Part shown: positions 61,571 through 64,000 of the stretch, piece after piece
Position numbering within the stretch: the stretch's first letter is position 1
Layout: each line of letters opens with the position of its first letter
Assembly: GCA_038040325.1 (NCBI GenBank)
Contig: JBBPIM010000001.1
Span: forward strand, 62,001 to 126,000
Length of the DNA: 64,000 nucleotides
Source of the DNA: Mayfieldus profundus
Lineage (GTDB): Bacteria; Actinomycetota; Thermoleophilia; Solirubrobacterales; 70-9
Direction of reading: 5' to 3'
The notes under the pieces: generated by a model
Database searches by the model: none
Told to the model about the DNA's origin: nothing
What the model saw: the letters and a program-made list of their open reading frames with translations, nothing else
Program-made: the position numbers and the translations under genes

Positions 61571-62752
61571 TCAGCGAGCGCGGCTAGCCGCCAGCATCGC
61601 GCGCCCCCGGGCAGAGAGCGCGATCGCCACCGTGATCGCCGCCGCAGCCGCCGCGAAGGACGCCGTGACGAATGCGGCCCCGTAACCCGCGGTCGCGGCG
61701 ACCACACCGGCGACCGGCGCGCCCAGCCCGACCCCGGCATCGAAGAACGCGGTGAAGGTGCCGAGCGCCGCGCCGCGCCGAGTCTCGGGGACCTGCCCGA
61801 CCACGATCAGCGAGAGGGACGGGTAGAGCAGCGAGAACGCCGCTCCCATTGCCAGCGCCCCCGCCAGGGCAACCGCCAGGCTGGGCGCCGCGGCGATCAT
61901 GATCAGCCCGGCCGCCTCCACCGATGCGGCGACGGTGGCGCATCGCGCCGGTCCCACGATGTCAGGCAGGTCGCCGCCGATCAGCCGCGTCAGCACCACC
62001 ATCGCCGCAAAGGCGCCGAACACCGTCGCACCGTGGCCGATTCCCTGAGCGTCAAGGTGCAGGACCACGAATGCGGCCATGGTCGCGTAGCCGACCGAGG
62101 CCAGGGCGAGGACGAGCCCAGGTCGCAGCGACTCGGGTGCGATCAGGGGCCCGCGCTGCGCCGACGGCGCCGGGGTGAACTGGTCGTGGACCCGCATCGC
62201 CACCACGGCGCCGAGCAGCGGAGCCGCGGCGGCGAATGCCCACACCACCTGGTAGCTGAAAGCGTGCAGCAGCAGCTCGCCGATCGGCGGGCCGAGGCTC
62301 AGCCCGGTCCAGACGGCGAGGCCGTAGAGGCCGATCACGCGGGCCCGGCGGTCGGGCGGCGCCAGGTCCACCACCCAGGTCGCACCGGCGGTGAAAACCA
62401 TGCCCTCTCCGGCGCCGAGGAAGAGCCGTGCGACGATCAAGCCGGGCACGCCGGCGGGCACGAAGTAGAGGAAGCCCGCGGTCGAGGCCAGCAGCGACCC
62501 CAGCACGATGGCGGGACGCCGCCCGCGCGTGTCGGCGATCAGTCCCGCCACAGGGCGTCCGAACAGCCCGGTGAACGCGAACGCCCCGATCACCACCCCG
62601 ACCGCCACGTCCCCTGCCCCCAACGGCCCCTTGACGTAGCGGGGCAGCACCGGCAGCACCGCCCCGACCGAGAGCAGCGCGAGCAGGGTCACCACGAAGA
62701 TGCCCGCGAAGGCCGCGCGGCGGCGGGCGCGATCGGTGTCTGGGCCCGTCAT
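61571..62752 (-). CDS. MFS transporter
   Basis: This 393-residue, 12-helix major facilitator has motif-A-like GLFGRPVAGLIADTRGRRPAIVLGS between helices 2 and 3 and a second half starting after a loop with GPLIAPESLRPG. The substrate is unknown, most likely drug or metabolite efflux. ATG start; divergent from the DedA gene with a 249-nt gap. Confidence 0.9.
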   Translation of the reverse strand: MTGPDTDRARRRAAFAGIFVVTLLALLSVGAVLPVLPRYVKGPLGAGDVAVGVVIGAFAFTGLFGRPVAGLIADTRGRRPAIVLGSLLASTAGFLYFVPAGVPGLIVARLFLGAGEGMVFTAGATWVVDLAPPDRRARVIGLYGLAVWTGLSLGPPIGELLLHAFSYQVVWAFAAAAPLLGAVVAMRVHDQFTPAPSAQRGPLIAPESLRPGLVLALASVGYATMAAFVVLHLDAQGIGHGATVFGAFAAMVVLTRLIGGDLPDIVGPARCATVAASVEAAGLIMIAAAPSLAVALAGALAMGAAFSLLYPSLSLIVVGQVPETRRGAALGTFTAFFDAGVGLGAPVAGVVAATAGYGAAFVTASFAAAAAAITVAIALSARGRAMLAASRAR

Positions 62753-63001
62753 GCGCCCAGGTAGATACCAGGGACCGGAACCAGGGACCGGATCGCGGCT
62801 TCGCAGCGGCCGGACGATCGGGCGGCCGCGCGCCGGCCGAAGCCGGATCCCGGTGGCAACCGGCCGCCGGCCGCCGGCCTGTTTAGCGTGCGTAGGCGCG
62901 GGTACGCGGCACTACTCGCTTTTCGCAGAGTTGACTCGACCTCAAGGCCAGCAGGGGGCTGTCCCTTCAGGGCGAAGGCGGTTCTGTCGACTGGCCAATA
63001 C
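62753..63001. other. Non-coding region upstream of DedA, with small repeats
   Basis: This 249-bp gap contains a 13-bp tandem repeat at 62767-62792 (ACCAGGGACCGGA twice) and a GC-palindrome run of GGCCGCC units near 62862-62881. A TTGACT at about 62931 has no matching -10. Possible regulatory region of the flanking genes. Confidence 0.4.
62767..62792. repeat. 13-bp tandem repeat, two copies
   Basis: ACCAGGGACCGGA repeated perfectly side by side, just upstream of the MFS gene start. It is a small binding-site-like repeat. Confidence 0.7.
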
Positions 63002-63601
63002 ATGCTTTTCTCGCTTCCAACCGAGCTCGGCTACGCCGCACTATTCGCGGTGCTCCTCGTCGAGTACGCCGGGCTTCCGGTGCCGGGAGAGACGGTCCTG
63101 CTCGGCGCGGGAGTGATGGCCGGCGCCGGGCATCTCTCGCTGCCCCTGGTTGTGGCCGCGGCAATCACCGCGTCGATCCTTGGCGACATGGCCGGCTATG
63201 GGATCGGCCGCCGCGGCGGCCGGCTGCTGCTGCTGAAGCCCGGCCCGTTCGTCTCGCGCCGCCACCGCATGCTTCACGCCGCCGAGGGTTTCTTCTCCAA
63301 GTACGGGGATGTCGCCGTGTTCCTGTCCCGCTGGGTGCCCGGCGCGCGCTATCTGACCGCCCTGACCGCCGGTGCCGCAGAGATGAACTACCACCGCTTC
63401 ATGATCTTCAACATCGCCGGCGCGATGGTCTGGGTCTGCATGCTCGCCGGGCTCTCCGCGCATTTCGGCGCTCCGGCCGCCGCGACGATCTCGCTGCTGG
63501 GGCTTCTGGTCGCGGCAGGCGGCATCGTGGTTGCCTGGGTCCGGGCGCTGGTCGCACGCCGCCGTGGCATCGCCGCCGCCGTGGCAGCCCGGGCCGCCTG
63601 A
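63002..63601 (+). CDS. DedA-family membrane protein
   Basis: This 199-residue SNARE-associated/DedA protein has FAVLLVEYAGLPVPGETVLLGAGVMAGAG with the conserved Pro/Glu re-entrant motif, and AVFLSRWVPGARYLTALTAGAAEMNYHRFMIFN. DedA proteins act in membrane homeostasis and lipid flipping. ATG 63002 follows the family start; the longer frame from 62888 is arginine-rich and unlikely. Confidence 0.92.
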   Translation: MLFSLPTELGYAALFAVLLVEYAGLPVPGETVLLGAGVMAGAGHLSLPLVVAAAITASILGDMAGYGIGRRGGRLLLLKPGPFVSRRHRMLHAAEGFFSKYGDVAVFLSRWVPGARYLTALTAGAAEMNYHRFMIFNIAGAMVWVCMLAGLSAHFGAPAAATISLLGLLVAAGGIVVAWVRALVARRRGIAAAVAARAA

Positions 63602-63681
63602 CGCTCCTCAGCACTCCGGTGTCTTCGGGGGCGCCGCTTCCCAAGGGCGGCGACCGGCCCCCTTCATAGACTCGCCCGGCG

Positions 63682-64000
63682 ATGGCGGACAGCCCCGGCA
63701 GCCCCCCGGACCCTCCCGATCGGCCGCAGGGATCGCGGCGAGGCCGCCAGCCGCTGCCGGCCCGCCTGTTCGGGTCCGGCGCCCGCGGAGTGCGGCGGGT
63801 TGCGCAGGCCACCGGCCTGGAGGGAACCGCCGAGGCGGTTGCCGAAGAGGCGATCGTACGCGCGATCGAGAGCGAGGCGGCGGAGCGCGCCCTGGCGCGG
63901 GTCCTGCAGGGGCCGGCCGTCGAGGAGGCGGTCGAGAACGCCCTGACGAGCCCCGCGATCGAGCGCGCCCTCACGCAGGCGGTCGACAGCGAGATGATTG
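63682..64000 (+). CDS. Truncated N-terminus of an unidentified protein (RDD-like?)
   Basis: This runs off the window end after about 106 residues. It begins MADSPGSPPDPPDRP, then a basic patch and an acidic/Ala helical region with heptad-like units, EAVENALTSPAIERAL. Similar N-termini precede RDD-family membrane proteins in related genomes, a tentative link. It cannot be classified from this fragment. Confidence 0.5.
   Translation, partial: MADSPGSPPDPPDRPQGSRRGRQPLPARLFGSGARGVRRVAQATGLEGTAEAVAEEAIVRAIESEAAERALARVLQGPAVEEAVENALTSPAIERALTQAVDSEMI

Noticed and set aside
62888..63001. N-terminal extension of DedA
   Set aside because: Arginine-rich, no membrane or signal features, and family members begin at MLFSLPTELG.

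Overview
This window is a 64 kb, uniformly GC-rich bacterial chromosome segment. It is densely packed, uses many GTG/TTG starts, and its genes often overlap by 1-8 nt. The gene content points to an aerobic, respiring actinobacterium. Indicators are an E2-E1 fused 2-oxoglutarate dehydrogenase, a mycobacterial-type decaprenyl-phosphate phosphoribosyltransferase, a DUF3817 protein, DUF2804, an AGPS-like oxidase and a 14-subunit Nuo complex. Thermoleophilia (Solirubrobacterales/Gaiellales-like) is my best guess, but this is inference because no rRNA or tRNA is present. I see no phage, plasmid, IS element or CRISPR array, so the segment reads as core chromosome.

Layout. 0.2-5.5 kb: a DUF3817 membrane protein, a giant fused 2-oxoglutarate dehydrogenase with two lipoyl domains, and a zinc-ribbon protein. 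5.6-9.4 kb: a two-domain fatty acyl-CoA reductase overlapping an alkyl-DHAP-synthase-like flavoenzyme, a likely ether-lipid pair. 9.5-16.4 kb: DPPR synthase, two unknown genes, citrate synthase behind a 360-bp non-coding region with a candidate structured RNA, a PfkB kinase, a quinone oxidoreductase and a DEAD-box helicase. 16.4-20 kb: an overlapping histidine kinase/response regulator pair, a glycine-rich secreted protein and an EamA transporter. 20-25.3 kb: HAD, APH-kinase and acyl-CoA dehydrogenase genes, which together are the three domains of animal ACAD10, then RibD-like reductase, RpiB-like isomerase and sulfotransferase. 25.3-34.1 kb: DUF2804, YihY, a flippase-like membrane protein, a pilin-like protein, an SDR, a hydrolase, a saccharopine-dehydrogenase-like protein, a CBS protein and small unknowns. 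34.1-42 kb: acetyl-CoA synthetase, PfpI, an LPATG-anchored cupredoxin, a tandem ThyX-like protein, a diguanylate cyclase, a VOC protein and an M14 peptidase-amidase fusion. 42-57 kb: a complete nuoABCDEFGHIJKLMN operon on the minus strand. 57-64 kb: a flavin reductase, a cytochrome c lipoprotein, serS, a NarL-type regulator, msrB, a CAP-domain protein, an MFS transporter, DedA and a truncated final gene.

How it fits together. Acetyl-CoA synthetase, citrate synthase and 2-oxoglutarate dehydrogenase feed the TCA cycle, whose NADH is oxidised by the Nuo complex. Lipid metabolism recurs: fatty-alcohol and ether-lipid formation, and a putative 4-hydroxyacyl-CoA degradation trio.

Two sequence-level signals stand out. 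A heptanucleotide repeat (consensus NARCGAG) occurs in short arrays at gene junctions of nuo, at msrB, and even in frame inside the AGPS-like gene. Three genes have conserved N-termini that extend upstream of every ATG/GTG/TTG, which suggests CTG initiation.
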